From: Paulownia fortunei
Taxonomy: Eukaryota > Streptophyta > Magnoliopsida > Lamiales > Paulowniaceae
Direction of reading: 5' to 3'
DNA length: 64,000 nt
Assembly (NCBI GenBank): GCA_019321725.1
Contig: CM033106.1
Coordinates: forward strand, 26,958,118 to 27,022,117
Part shown: one piece after another, positions 12,243-24,693 of the stretch
Layout: each line of letters opens with the position of its first letter
Numbering within the stretch: the first letter of the stretch is position 1
Made by a program: the position numbers and the translations under genes
The notes under the pieces: model-generated
Database searches by the model: none
What the model was told of the DNA's origin: nothing
The model's input: the letters and a program-made list of their open reading frames with translations, nothing else

Positions 12243-12875
12243 ATGGCTACCCCAAACCACAATGCAGATCAAAGCCAATTCAATATCAGTCTTCCTGAAC
12301 TGGAAGAGGAATATGACTACTCACAAAGGGCACAATGGCTTCGAGCTGCTGTGCTGGGAGCCAACGATGGCTTGGTATCCATTGCATCACTGATGATGGG
12401 AGTAGGGGCTGTTAAAGATGATGTCAAGGCCATGATTCTTACTGGCTTTGCTGGATTGTTCGCCGGCGCTTGTAGCATGGCAATTGGGGAATTTGTTTCT
12501 GTGTACTCTCAGTTGGACATAGAGATAGCCCAGATGAAGAGAGACAAGAGAATGGCTGAACATAATGGACTGAGTGAAGAGAAGGAGAAGCTCCCCAACC
12601 CTTATAAGGCTGCCATGGCATCGGCCCTTGCGTTCTCGTTGGGAGCCTTTGTGCCTTTACTTGCAGCTGCATTCATAACTGACTATAAGGTCAGGCTAGG
12701 GGTGGTGGTGGCTGCCACCACCTTGGCTCTGGTGGCGTTTGGCGGCGTTGGGGCTGTGCTGGGGAGGACTAAGGTGGTGAGGTCTTGTGTTAGGGTGCTG
12801 GTAGGAGGCTGGATGGCCATGGCTATCACATTTGGTCTCACTAAGTTACTTGGCTCTAGTGATTTGGGAATGTAA
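12243..12875 (+). CDS. Vacuolar iron transporter homolog (nodulin-21-like), single exon
   Basis: A 210-aa member of the CCC1/VIT family that moves Fe2+ or Mn2+ into the vacuole. The landmark GANDGLVSIASLMMGVGAV begins near residue 39 in the first membrane helix, followed by SMAIGEFVSVYSQLD. Five hydrophobic helices can be placed at about 35-57, 62-86, 121-145, 150-174 and 182-203. The loop between helices 2 and 3 (about 92-120) is short and Lys/Glu-rich, lacking the long metal-binding domain of VIT1. That places it in the VTL/nodulin-21 branch, as does the 210-aa length and lack of introns. The start is the first ATG after the TATA candidate. In Arabidopsis this branch is repressed under iron deficiency; regulation here cannot be read from sequence. 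Confidence 0.93.
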   Translation: MATPNHNADQSQFNISLPELEEEYDYSQRAQWLRAAVLGANDGLVSIASLMMGVGAVKDDVKAMILTGFAGLFAGACSMAIGEFVSVYSQLDIEIAQMKRDKRMAEHNGLSEEKEKLPNPYKAAMASALAFSLGAFVPLLAAAFITDYKVRLGVVVAATTLALVAFGGVGAVLGRTKVVRSCVRVLVGGWMAMAITFGLTKLLGSSDLGM

Positions 12876-15055
12876 TTGCAAAGTGGTGTCCTTGCTTCCA
12901 TCATGTTTGATTATGTGTGTATTTTATTTTAAGGAGGATATTGTCTGGTTTCCAAACACCTCCAGACTTCCTCCAAGTGACTCGTGTTTTATCATATGTG
13001 TGTAAAATAAAGTTAGGGTTGTGGACAGTTTGTAATATTATTGGCAACAAAAAGATGCTTCGCATGAAATGAGGTAGAACTGGTTTTCATGCAAGCTGAA
13101 ATTTGTTGCAAAATAAATTCAACAATGTTTGATCCATCATCTCCACAAGGCTTTGAAAGGATGTCCTATGCCCTCTTCTTGAAAGCTCTTGCAAAATAAT
13201 AATAATAATAAGTTCATAATCAAACAACAAAATTGAGTCTTCATTATTCACTAATTGCTTCATGACTAAACAAAAAAACTATAATAAAAGCTTTTCGAAC
13301 CATCTATTGAAATTTTATATTTTACTTTATAAATTCACGCCAAAGCGTACATAAACAACACTCAAATTTATATTTCATAAAGTATTTTATATATTTGACG
13401 TAGATATATAATGTGAAATATATCAATCATCGTATTAAAATAAAAAATTCAAACTATAATAAAAATTTAATTTTCTATTAATTTTTGGGACTATTCAAAA
13501 TTAATGATTATTATTGTCCCAATGTACGGGTCTCGGGATCCTCAAGAATTACCCCCTCCCATTTTTTCACTTTTTTTTCTATTATAACTCGTAGTGTATT
13601 CTTGCTTCGGCTTAAGATCTTGAGTTGCCTTTGATGTTTACATACTAGGACTTGGTCATTTACTCCTTCAATTGATTTGGTGGTGGTCAAAGAGAAAATT
13701 GCTTTGGATTACCTATATATAAATAAAGTCCAAGCATCATCTAGTCTTGAGTCTTTGATATTTAATCTTTCAGTACGTGAATAGTTTTTAATTAAATTCT
13801 TTGTTGCACTTGAGTAGACTAGACATTATTATAAAAATTGTTATTTAATTTCAATAAAAATTTGTTTCTTTTTTATTATTTATTGGTTCTGCTAGTGGCG
13901 CATATTCCGGCTAGGGTGAAGTTTGTGATTCAGGCCTTGTAGGTTTCCTCCTCTAGGAGGTGGTAACTATCCACATGTTTCCTCTAATCCATTTTTTTTT
14001 TTTTTTAAGAAAGATATAAATAATTACATCATTACACATAGATACTAATTAGTAATTCGATTAAAAATGATGAATAATTACATAATTACAAAGAAAATCT
14101 AGAGAACAATACTTTGCATAGCTTTTAAATACTAGGATTAATTACATTTACCTCACACTAAAAAAAATTAAATTATCATCTCCTTCCGTTCTTCTTTTAT
14201 AATTATAAAAATCGTTCCTCTAAGTTTGCTCTGTTAAAAAAACTCAAACATAAGTCGTGAATTGATCATTTTACCCTCGATTTAAAGGATTAAAAAATAA
14301 ATAATATGTTATTGTATTAAATGATCCATTTGCCTCTTGATGTCTTGGTAATATTTGTATATTTGTAAAGAGGTGTATTTGTAATGTTCTATAGTTGTAG
14401 GTGTGTGTTTTTTGTATTATATCCATAACTAAATTTTACTTTGTTGAAAAAATCAGTATATTTTAAATACAAATATCAAATTCCCCCAATCATACATAGA
14501 ATACTTGGATCATGGAATTAAGCTCTTAGAATAGATTTTATCCTAATTTTTATTATTTCATCTCAAGAAATCATAAATCGACTCTCTTCCTCTTCCCCGA
14601 CCATCGCCCTAATTTTTAATTATAATTATATATAATAAAATCTATTTATTATTTAAAGACACATCTCTTTTCAATATTACAATCCTATAACGCTAGATGT
14701 GTTTGAACTAGTTTGTTTTTATTTTGACAAATACAAGAATGATTGTTAGGCTACCAACGGCTAATATTTTTTGCCTCAAAAGACTAATTTTCCATCAAAA
14801 GTTTATATTTTTGTAGCACATTTCATTATATTTTCTTCATTTTATATATGTAATTAACTCATTTACACTTCCTTTAAATTTTAAATTTTATTTAGGGTAT
14901 TTTAATCAATAAAATATAAGGACAGTTAGATAAAGGGCAAAATAGAAAGTTCACTAAAAAAATTTGTAGACGTCAATTTAAAGGGAAATATTTTGCAATT
15001 ATGAAAGGAGGGGAGGAGGGGTGGCCAACGAATATATATTAATATTATTCTAAAA
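12876..15055. other. AT-rich intergenic DNA
   Basis: No gene was recognised. The first 150 bases are probably 3' UTR of the iron transporter-like gene. A weak inverted similarity between about 14130-14250 and 14900-15030 might be an old MITE but is too poor to call. A short AAT run lies at 13197-13210. Confidence 0.4.
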
Positions 15056-18000
15056 TTTAGAATCTAACAAAAACACAATGTAAATTAGATACACAAATAA
15101 ATATATGTAATGAATTTCAATAGAATAAATTTCGGACTCATTAGATAGTGTTTAGTTGAAATATACAATTAATTTAAATTTAAAATATATTAAAATTTAA
15201 ATAATTAAAAATATTTTAAAATATTCAAATTTTAAAACTATAAATAAAAAATATTTTTTGTAAATTCAAAGGCGTGGTTATTAAATAAGATTAAATAATT
15301 CGAATTTAGAGTAACTAGAAAAAAATAAATTAAAATTATAAAATCCAATAAAATTGCAAGTAAAACCAAAAGGGCAAAAGAGAAAAAAAGAATGCCTTAT
15401 TCAAGAGGTAATTTCTTAGATAGTATTATGTAGTTTTAATTTAAAATAATCAAAAAATAAATAAATATTTTAAAATTTAGAATCTAACAAAAACACAATG
15501 TAATTAGATACAGAAAGAAATATATGTATTGAATATTTTAATAGAATATATTTTGAAGTAATTAAATAGTATTTAATTAAAATATACAATTAATTTAACT
15601 TTAAAATAAATTAGTATTTGAATAATTAAAAATATTTTAAAATATTCAAATTTTAAAAGTATAATTACTAAAAATTTATGTTGAAATATACAATTAATAT
15701 AACTATACATTGTTGATCTAAGAAAAATAAAAAATATTATTTATAAATTAAAAGGAATGGTTATTTAATGGGATTAAATAATTCTAATTTAGAATAACTA
15801 AAAATAAATAAATTAAATTTTAAAATCAAATAAAATTGCAAATAAAACCTAAAGGGCAAAAGAGCAAAAAAGAATGCATCCTTTAAGAGTTATTTTTTTG
15901 GAGAGTATTATATTATTTTTATTTAAAATAATTAAAGAATAAATAAATATTTAAAAAATTTAGAATCTAACAAAAACACAATATAGATTAGATATAGAAA
16001 TAAATATATGTATTGAATTTCAATAGAATATATTTCGGACTCATTAGATGGTGTTTAATTGAAATATACAATTAATTTAACTTTAAAATACATTAAAATT
16101 TGAATAATTGAATATCTTTTAAAATATTCAAATTTTAAAAGTACAAATAAAAAATATTTTTTGTAAATTCAAAGGCATCGTTATTAAATGAGATTAAAAA
16201 ATTCTATTTTATAGTAACTAAAAATAAATAAATTAAAAGTTTAAAATCAATTAAAATTTCTAGTAAAACCAAAATGGCAAAAGAGAAAAAAAGAATGCCT
16301 TATTCAAGAGGTAATTTCTTAGATAGTATTATATAGTTTTTATTTAAAATAATCAAAAAATAAATAAATATTTCAAAAATTTAGAATCTAACAAAAACAC
16401 AATATAAATTAGATACAAAAATAAATATATGTATTGAATATTTCAATAGAATATATTTTGAAGTCATTAGATAGTATTTAATTGAAATATACAATTAATT
16501 TAACTTTAAAATAAATTAGTATTTGAATAATTAAAAATATTTTAAAATATTCAAATTTTAAAAGTATAATTACTAAAAATTTATGTTGAAATATACAATT
16601 AATATAACTATACATTGTTGATCTAAGAAAAATAAAAATATTATTTATAAATTAAAAGGAATGGTTATTTAATGGATTAAATAATTCTAATTTAGAGTAA
16701 CTAAAAATAAAGATATTAAAATTTTAAAATCAAATAAAATTGCAAATAAAACCTAAAGGGCAAAAGAGCAAAAAAGAATGCATGCTTTAAGAGTTATTTT
16801 TTTGGAGAGTATTATATCATTTTTATTTAAAATAATTAAAGAATAAATAAATATTTTAAAAAATTTAGAATCTAACAAAAACACAATGTAAATTAGATAC
16901 AGAAAGAAATATATGTATTGAATATTTTAATAGAATATATTTTGAAGTCATTAAATAGTATTTAATTGAAATATACAATTAATTTAACTTTAAAATAAAT
17001 TAGTATTTGAATAATTAAAAATATTTTAAAATATTCAAATTTTAAAAGTATAATTACTAAAAATTTATGTTGAAATATACAATTAATATAACTATACATT
17101 GTTGATCTAAGAAAAATAAAAATATTATTTATAAATTAAAAGGAATGGTTATTTAATGGGATTAAATAATTCTAATTTAGAGTAACTAAAAATAAATAAA
17201 TTAAAATTTTAAAATCAAATAAAATTGCAAATAAAACCTAAAGGTCAAAAGAGCAAAAAAGAATGCATGCTTTAAAAGTTATTTTTTTGGAGAGTATTAT
17301 ATTATTTTTATTAAAATAACTAAAGAATAAATAAATAATTAATAAATTTAGAATCTAAAAAAAACACAATATAAATTAGATACAGAAATAAATATATGTA
17401 TTGAATTTCAATAGAATATATTTCGGACTCATTAGCTGGTGTTTAATTGAAATATACAATTAATTTAACTTTAAAATACATTAAAATTTGAATAATTGAA
17501 TATATTTTAAAATATTCAAATTTTAAAAGTACAAATAAAAAATATTTTTTGTAAATTCAAAGGCATGGTTATTAAATGAGATTAAAAAATTCTAATTTAT
17601 AGTAACTAAAAATAAATAAATTAAAAGTTTAAAATCAATTAAAATTTCAAGTAAAACCAAAAGGGCAAAAGAAAAAAAAAGAATGCCTTATTCAAGAGGT
17701 AATTTCTTAGATAGTATTATATAGTTTTTATTTAAAATAATCAAACAATAAATAAATATTTTAAAAATTTAGAATCTAACAAAAACACAATGTAAATTAG
17801 ATACAAAAATAAATATATGTATTGAATATTTCAATAGAATATATTTTGAAGTCATTAGATAGTATTTGGCTGAAATATATACAATTAATTTAACTTTAAA
17901 ATAAATTAATATTTGAATAATTAAAAATATTTTTAAACATTCAAATTTTAAAAATATAATTTCTAAAAATTTATGTCGAAATATCCAATTAATATAACTT

Positions 18001-20660
18001 TACATTGTTGATCTAAGAAAATTAAAAAATATTATTTGTAAATTAAAAGGCAAGGTTATTTAATGGGATTAAAAAATTCTAATTTAGAGTAACTAAAAAT
18101 AAATAAATTAAAATTTTAAAATCAAATAAAATCGCAAATAAAACCTAAAGGGCAAAAGAGCAAAAAAGAATGCATGCTTTAGGTGTTATTTTATTGGACA
18201 GTATTATATAGTTTTTATTTAGAATAATTAAAGAATAAATAAATATTTTAAAAATTTAGAATCTAACAAAAACACAATGTGATACAAAAATAAATATATG
18301 TATTGAATATTTCAATAGAATATATTTTCATGTCATTAGATAGTATTTAATTGAAATATATAATTTATTTAACTTTAAAATAAATTAATATTTGAATAAT
18401 TAAAAATATTTTTAAATATTTAAATTTTAAAAGTATAATTACTAAAAATTTATGTTCACATATACAATTAAAATAACTTTACATTGTTGATCTAAGAAAA
18501 TTAAAAAATATTATTTGTAAATTAAAAGCGAAGGTTATTTAATGGGATTAAATAATTCTAATTTAGAGTAACTAAAAATAAATAAATTAAAATTTTAAAA
18601 TCGAATAAAATCGCATATAAAACCTAAAGGGCAAAAGAGCAAAAAAGAATGCATGCTTTAAGAGTTATTTTATTGGAGAGTATTATATAGTTTTTATTTA
18701 GAATAATTAAAGAATAAATAAATATTTTAAAATTTTAGAATCTAATAAAAACACAATGTGATACAAAAATAAATATATGTATTGAATATTTCAATAGAAT
18801 ATATTTTCATGTCATTAGATAGTATTTAATTGAAATATATAATTTATTTAACTTTAAAATAAATTAATATTTGAATAATTAAAAATATTTTTAAATATTT
18901 AAATTTTAAAAGTATAATTACTAAAAATTTATGTTCACATATACAATTAAAATAACTTTACATTGTTGATCTAAGAAAATTAAAAAATATTATTTGTAAA
19001 TTAAAAGCGAAGGTTATTTAATGGGATTAAATAATTCTAATTTAGAGTAACTAAAAATAAATAAATTAAAATTTTAAAATCGAATAAAATCGCATATAAA
19101 ACCTAAAGGGCAAAAGAGCAAAAAAGAATGCATGCTTTAAGAGTTATTTTATGGAGAGTATTATATAGTTTTTATTTAGAATAATTAAGAATAAATAAAT
19201 ATTTTAAAATTTTAGAATCTAATAAAAACACAATGTAAATTAGATACAGAAATAAATATATGTATTGAATTTCAATAGAATAAAATTTTGGACTCATTAG
19301 ATAGTGTTTAGTTGAAATATACAATTAATTTAAATTTAAAATATATTAAAATTTGAATAATTAAAAATATTTTAAAATATTCAAATTTTAAAACTATAAA
19401 TAAAAAATATTTTTTGTAAATTCAAAGACATGGTTATTAAATAAGATTAAATAATTCGAATTTAGAGTAACTAGAAAAAAAAATTATAAAATCCAATAAA
19501 ATTGCAAGTAAAACCAAAAGGGCAAAAGAGAAAAAAAGAATGCCTTATTCAAGAGGTAATTTCTTAGATAGTATTATGTAGTTTTAATTTAAAATAATCA
19601 AAAAATAAATAAATATTTTAAAATTTTAGAATCTAACAAAAACACAATGTAAATTAGATACAGAAAGAAATATATGTATTGAATATTTTAATAGAATATA
19701 TTTTGAAGTAATTAAATAGTATTTAATTGAAATATACAATTAATTTAACTTTAAAATAAATTAGTATTTGAATAATTAAAAATATTTTAAAATATTCAAA
19801 TTTTAAAAGTATAATTACTAAAAATTTATGTTGAAATATACAATTAATATAACTGTACATTGTTGATCTAAGAAAAATAAAAAATATTATTTATAAATTA
19901 AAAGGAATGGTTATTTAATGGGATTAAATAATTCTAATTTAGAGTAACTAAAAATAAATAAATTAAAATTTTAAAATCAAATAAAATTGCAAATAAAACC
20001 TAAAGGGCAAAAGAGCAAAAAAGAATGCATGCTTTAAGAGTTATTTTTTTGGAGAGTATTATATCATTTTTATTTAAAATAATTAAAAAATAAATAAATA
20101 TTTAAAAAAATTAGAATCTAACAAAAATACAATGTAAATTAGATACAGAAATAAATATATGTATTGAATTTCAATAGAATATATTTCGGACTCATTAGAT
20201 GGTGTTTAATTGAAATATACAATTAATTTAACTTTAAAATACATTAAAATTTGAATAATTGAATATATTTTAAAATATTCAAATTTTAAAAGTACAAATA
20301 AAAAATATTTTTTTGTAAATTCAAAGGCATGGTTATTAAATGAGATTAAAAAATTCTAATTTATAGTAACTAAAAATAAATAAATTAAAAGTTTAAAATC
20401 AAATAAAATTTCTAGTAACACCAAAATGGCAAAAGAGAAAAAAAGAATGTCTTATTCAAGAGGTAATTTCTTAGATAGTATTATATAGTTTTTATTTAAA
20501 ATAATCAAAAAATAAATAAATATTTTAAAATTTTAGAATCTAACAAAAACACAATGTAAATTAGATACAAAAATAAATATATGTATTGAATATTTCAATA
20601 GAATATATTTTGAAGTCATTAGATAGTATTTGACTGAAATATATACAATTAATTTAATTT
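15056..20660. repeat. AT-rich tandem array with two monomer lengths
   Basis: The landmark TTTAGAATCTAAC and the following AAAACACAAT recur at about 15056, 15476, 15959, 16380, 16864, 17347, 17768, 18255, 18734, 19211, 19625, 20110 and 20532. The steps are 420, 483, 421, 484, 483, 421, 487, 479, 477, 414, 485 and 422 bases. Short (A, about 420) and long (B, about 483) units are thus arranged A B A B B A B B B A B A, followed by a truncated unit. Most of the extra 60 or so bases in B is one block containing ATACATTGTTGATCTAAG. A and B also differ at diagnostic sites: A reads GAATGCCTTATTCAAGAGG near its 3' part, B reads GAATGCATGCTTTAAGAG. No unit encodes a long protein. Confidence 0.93.
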
Positions 20661-23600
20661 AAAATAAATTAAAATTTGACTGAGATTATTTTAGAAGAGA
20701 AGCAAAGTTTCATTAACCCTAGATATTAATTTTAAGAATATATATCTTATAAGAGTTGACTATGTGAAATTTGTTATTTCAAAAAAGTACTTGAAAATTA
20801 ATTGTGTATTTTGACTTAACTTCATAAACAATATTTGACAAAAAAACAACAACAAAGAATATAAAAAAAAACATGTTTGGACAGAACTAACCCGTCAACT
20901 GATCTTGCCAAAAACAGTTATTTTAGTTCACATAAGCGCGGATGACAAGGTACTATGACCAAACCTCTGACAATATAGCATCATATATGCACACGTGATT
21001 TTTAACTTTTTAAATCGATTTTGCCAAAATAGTTGATTTAGCTTCCATAAGCCCGAATGTCAAAGGTACTGCCCGCCTAACCTCTACAGCATTTGGTATT
21101 TTTTCATAGTCCGGACGCTAAGAGTACTATGGCCTAACGTCTGGGCTTTTTATGGGATTATTTTTAGTATGTTGAAAAATTATTTTGAAGAAATGTATTT
21201 CGATAGTAGTGTGAAGAATTAAAATATATTTAAATATTTTTTTAAAAAAAATTATAATTTATTTTGAGAGATATTTTCAATTGTTAATATTTTGTTAATC
21301 TTATTTTTTTTGTAAATAATGTTAATGTTGTCAATATAATTTTGTAGTTAGTTGAGGTATAATAAAATATATTTTTATTTAATTAAAATAATAATTGATA
21401 AATATTTTAAACAAATATTTTATTCTCAAAATATTAGTTCTAATCATAGTTTTAATTCTGGAAAAAAACAGAATGACGTTTTTCCAGAATAACACCAAGC
21501 AAAAGGAGTTTGGGTCTCAGAATTCGCTGGTTCCGAGTTTGGTCAACAAGCACTCCCTTTGAATATAGCATTAATTATACACCTACTTTTTTAACTTCTC
21601 CAACATTCAACTAAATTAATTTTCAAGGGTCTACTAAATTACTAATTCATTTTTTTAATTAAGAAAAGCAACATAATTGCCTTACAAAACGTATGACATG
21701 TAATTATGTACACAAAAAAAAATGTTTTATTTTATATTTGTATAAATTTAATTTTGTAATATAGGACTAGTATTTATGGGTGTACTTTATTGGGTTATTT
21801 TTGGAAAGTCCTCAACTTCAAGTTTTGACAAAACCATAATCATTCATATAATAAAACCCCGTAAGGAATCTATTACAAAGTGATGGTTATGATTATGTGA
21901 GACTAGAAACCCCTCAGCTACTATAATAACACCTATACCTACTTTAACTCCCCACATATAGGATGCTTAAGAAGTCGACTTTTTGTGTTCAAACCCCAAA
22001 ATTATTTGATTTAATTTAGAAATAATTGATTATATTTGTTAGTCTTTAGCATAATTAATTATTTCCATCTCAAAATAAATTAAAAAACAAATCGACTTTA
22101 ATCCAAATTTCATTCAATTTTGTATCAATTATCCAGATCTATATTAGGCTAGATTCAACTAGTCTATAACCAATTAGACTCCATTCAACTAGTCGATTCA
22201 TAATTCCAAATAAATCGAGAAATATGAAATTAATGACTAACTACAATAAGTTTATTATTTTTTCACAGATAATTTATTCTTAAAATATAATTATAACTTC
22301 TGTATATAAAACTAGCTATTTGTACTTGGGCTTACGCTTAAAACTTCAAATAAATATTTTCACATCATGATCTAATTCAATTATTTTCTAAAAAAATTGG
22401 ATCTTTAGTTCGAATCTTGAATTTCATTTTTTCCAATTTTATTGAATCAGTCCCATTCCAGCCCTATCCGTACGGACATACAAATTGGAGAAGAAAAGTG
22501 AAAAAAGAATACAACATAAAATAAGTATAAATTCTGAAATCTTTGAAATGTCATCATCAGAAAAAAAAGGAGAAAAATGGCTTATAAAACAATAAATGAC
22601 TCTTGCTTATACTTATACATAATACTCTGTTTTTTGTTAGACTCAAAAGCCACAAAAAAAGAAATAAGTTCCAAGATTTTCTTCAACAATATATCCTAAG
22701 TCCACGCATAAAAGCCACAAAGCTAAAGAAACTGACATATAACAGGGATCCATGTCAGACCCCCTGCCTAGGCAGGCGTGGTGTTACTTAAAAAAGCTTA
22801 ACAACTCTTTAAGACCACATGAAATGTCAGAATGCAATAAATGAGAAATAAAAAAGGGAAAAGTAAAATCCATTCATCTAAAGCAACGACATATATATTA
22901 ACAATGGTAAGATGATATTGAGGCAAGGAGGAAAAAATCAAAACAGTTATACCCTACAAATGAAAACAACAGGATATTTCAACTTTCACCAAGCAAGAAA
23001 ACAAGAAAGAAAGAAACCCAACAACCCTCCATAGCCTATCTATCCATCTCACTTGGAGAAAATAAAACATATCACATTAATAAAGAAACACCTTCAAGAT
23101 CAAACCACAAAAGACAATTTGTAATTTCAGAGACAAGCAGAGGTTGAATAAAAACGGCTTAGAATAAGTATATCAAATAGCCAGATTACCATGAAGAGGA
23201 GAATTGGGTCGGATCTCCCATCATCCAAGTTAGTAGGGCAATTAAGCAACTGACATCAAACCTGATAATTATGGTTCGATTGGTTGAGACGATAAAAAGA
23301 TAATTTCAATGGATACATTATGTATTAACATGTTATTAAGCTAAGATGACCATCACAGACAGAAGGGTAGTGCAGATTGAAGAATATGCATGAAGAATTA
23401 AGACCTCAAAACAGAAATAGAAAAATGCGAAGTGAGCAAACGCAACCAACAGTGGATCTTGAATGAATTTCACATTGTGGAGGCAGTAGTAACAAAGGAA
23501 GCGACAAAATTCCTTGATTCTCACCATCTTCAGAGAAAAATCAAAAACCAAAAGCAGGGGATCAAACAGAACACTCATCAGCCTAGAGTTATTTTTCATT

Positions 23601-24693
23601 CCGGGACTCTCCACAACTCAACTTAGGCAGCAGTCTCCAACAAACTTCAGGAGAAGTGAGATGCGATCTAAAAACCACAAGCTGAGGTATAAATGGTACT
23701 GCAACTTGAAACAAATAGTATCCAGATCTCAGCTATATAAACCAGGACAGGACAAAAACAGAACGAGAACCTTCTTTCAAGATAACAACACCAGACAGGA
23801 CCAGAACAAAGCAGGAAACAGCAGTTGCTGAACTCTGGAAGAGTATTTATAGAAACTGTTCCATGTTTTAAGAGGAATGCAACTCTTCCTTCAGCCACCT
23901 TGCAGAAGACGAGCGATTAACGACGCAACTACTTGCACAGGGCTTATCGCAACCCAAAAAGCTTTTTCAAGTTTATTTATGATTAAATGCACCCAATTAG
24001 CAAAAGCAAGCCAATCATCAACATTCCAAAAAGGCCATTAATAACCAGGCAGCCTGCCAAAAGTTTAACAACATTAATATTGAATGACTCAATAATTAAA
24101 GTGTTAAATAAGATTAAAAATAAAGAAAACAATATATTACCCGGTTAACTCCCCTTAAATCGTTAAGAATCTGAGTTTAGCTTCTAAGAGAGCCTCTATG
24201 TTTTGGTTTCAGGAGCACACCTGATGTTGGGGTCAGGTTTTATAGTCAGCAATTCCAATTTTTGACCTCATTCCCCAGAACCACATAACTCTGTAAAGAT
24301 CGTGCCATGTACAGTTGCCATTGCGACAAATTATACGAATCCAGCAGCACTTATAGCAGTGTAAGCAAGAAAGCAGACAACCAGCAGCAATAATAGCGTT
24401 CAAAAGTGTAAATCAGATTCGAATTTGCACATCAAGCAAGTACAGCACCCCAGTGAAGAACACTAGAGAACATTTAGGGACACAACATAGTAGACATTAG
24501 AGCCAGGTTTCACACTTTAGAAAGTTTGATCCATATTGCAGCCATGCCAGCAGAAGACTTCGAGTCATATCAACTGCAACCGTAGCCACAGGATCTCAAG
24601 TCTTCAGCTGTAACATATGCAAATAAGAACATAAGCCCCAGCAAGTGCTTGAAGATTGTAAACAAAATCCCAAATTATTATGCACAAGTAAAA
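20661..24693. other. Intergenic DNA between the array and the RZ-1 gene
   Basis: No gene was recognised. The stretch includes a degenerate short tandem repeat at 20901-21146, a 14-bp palindrome at 22763-22776, and a coding-like patch at 21499-21564 (see findings). From about 23800 to 24693 the base composition is less AT-rich, which could be long 3' UTR or downstream non-coding transcript of the minus-strand RZ-1 gene. Confidence 0.4.
20901..21146. repeat. Degenerate tandem repeat, about 116-base period
   Basis: 20901-20981 and 21017-21097 align along most of their length, sharing GAT-TTGCCAAAA, CATAAGC-C, GGTACT and AACCTCT blocks. A third partial copy (21104-21146) keeps CATAG-CCGGACG, GTACTATGGCCTAACGTCTG. 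It has a different composition from the AT-rich array just upstream. Confidence 0.6.

Noticed and set aside
14130..15030. Possible MITE with weak inverted ends
   Set aside because: Similarity between 14130-14250 and the reverse of 14900-15030 is patchy and limited to low-complexity AT or CT runs, with no target duplication.
15056..20660. CRISPR-like array
   Set aside because: The repeats are hundreds of bases long with no short-repeat/unique-spacer pattern, and the DNA is eukaryotic.
23668..23898. Minus-strand 76-codon frame starting MAEGRVAFLLKH
   Set aside because: The start vaguely recalls N-termini of some plant proteins, but the rest matches nothing I know and no exon partner was found.
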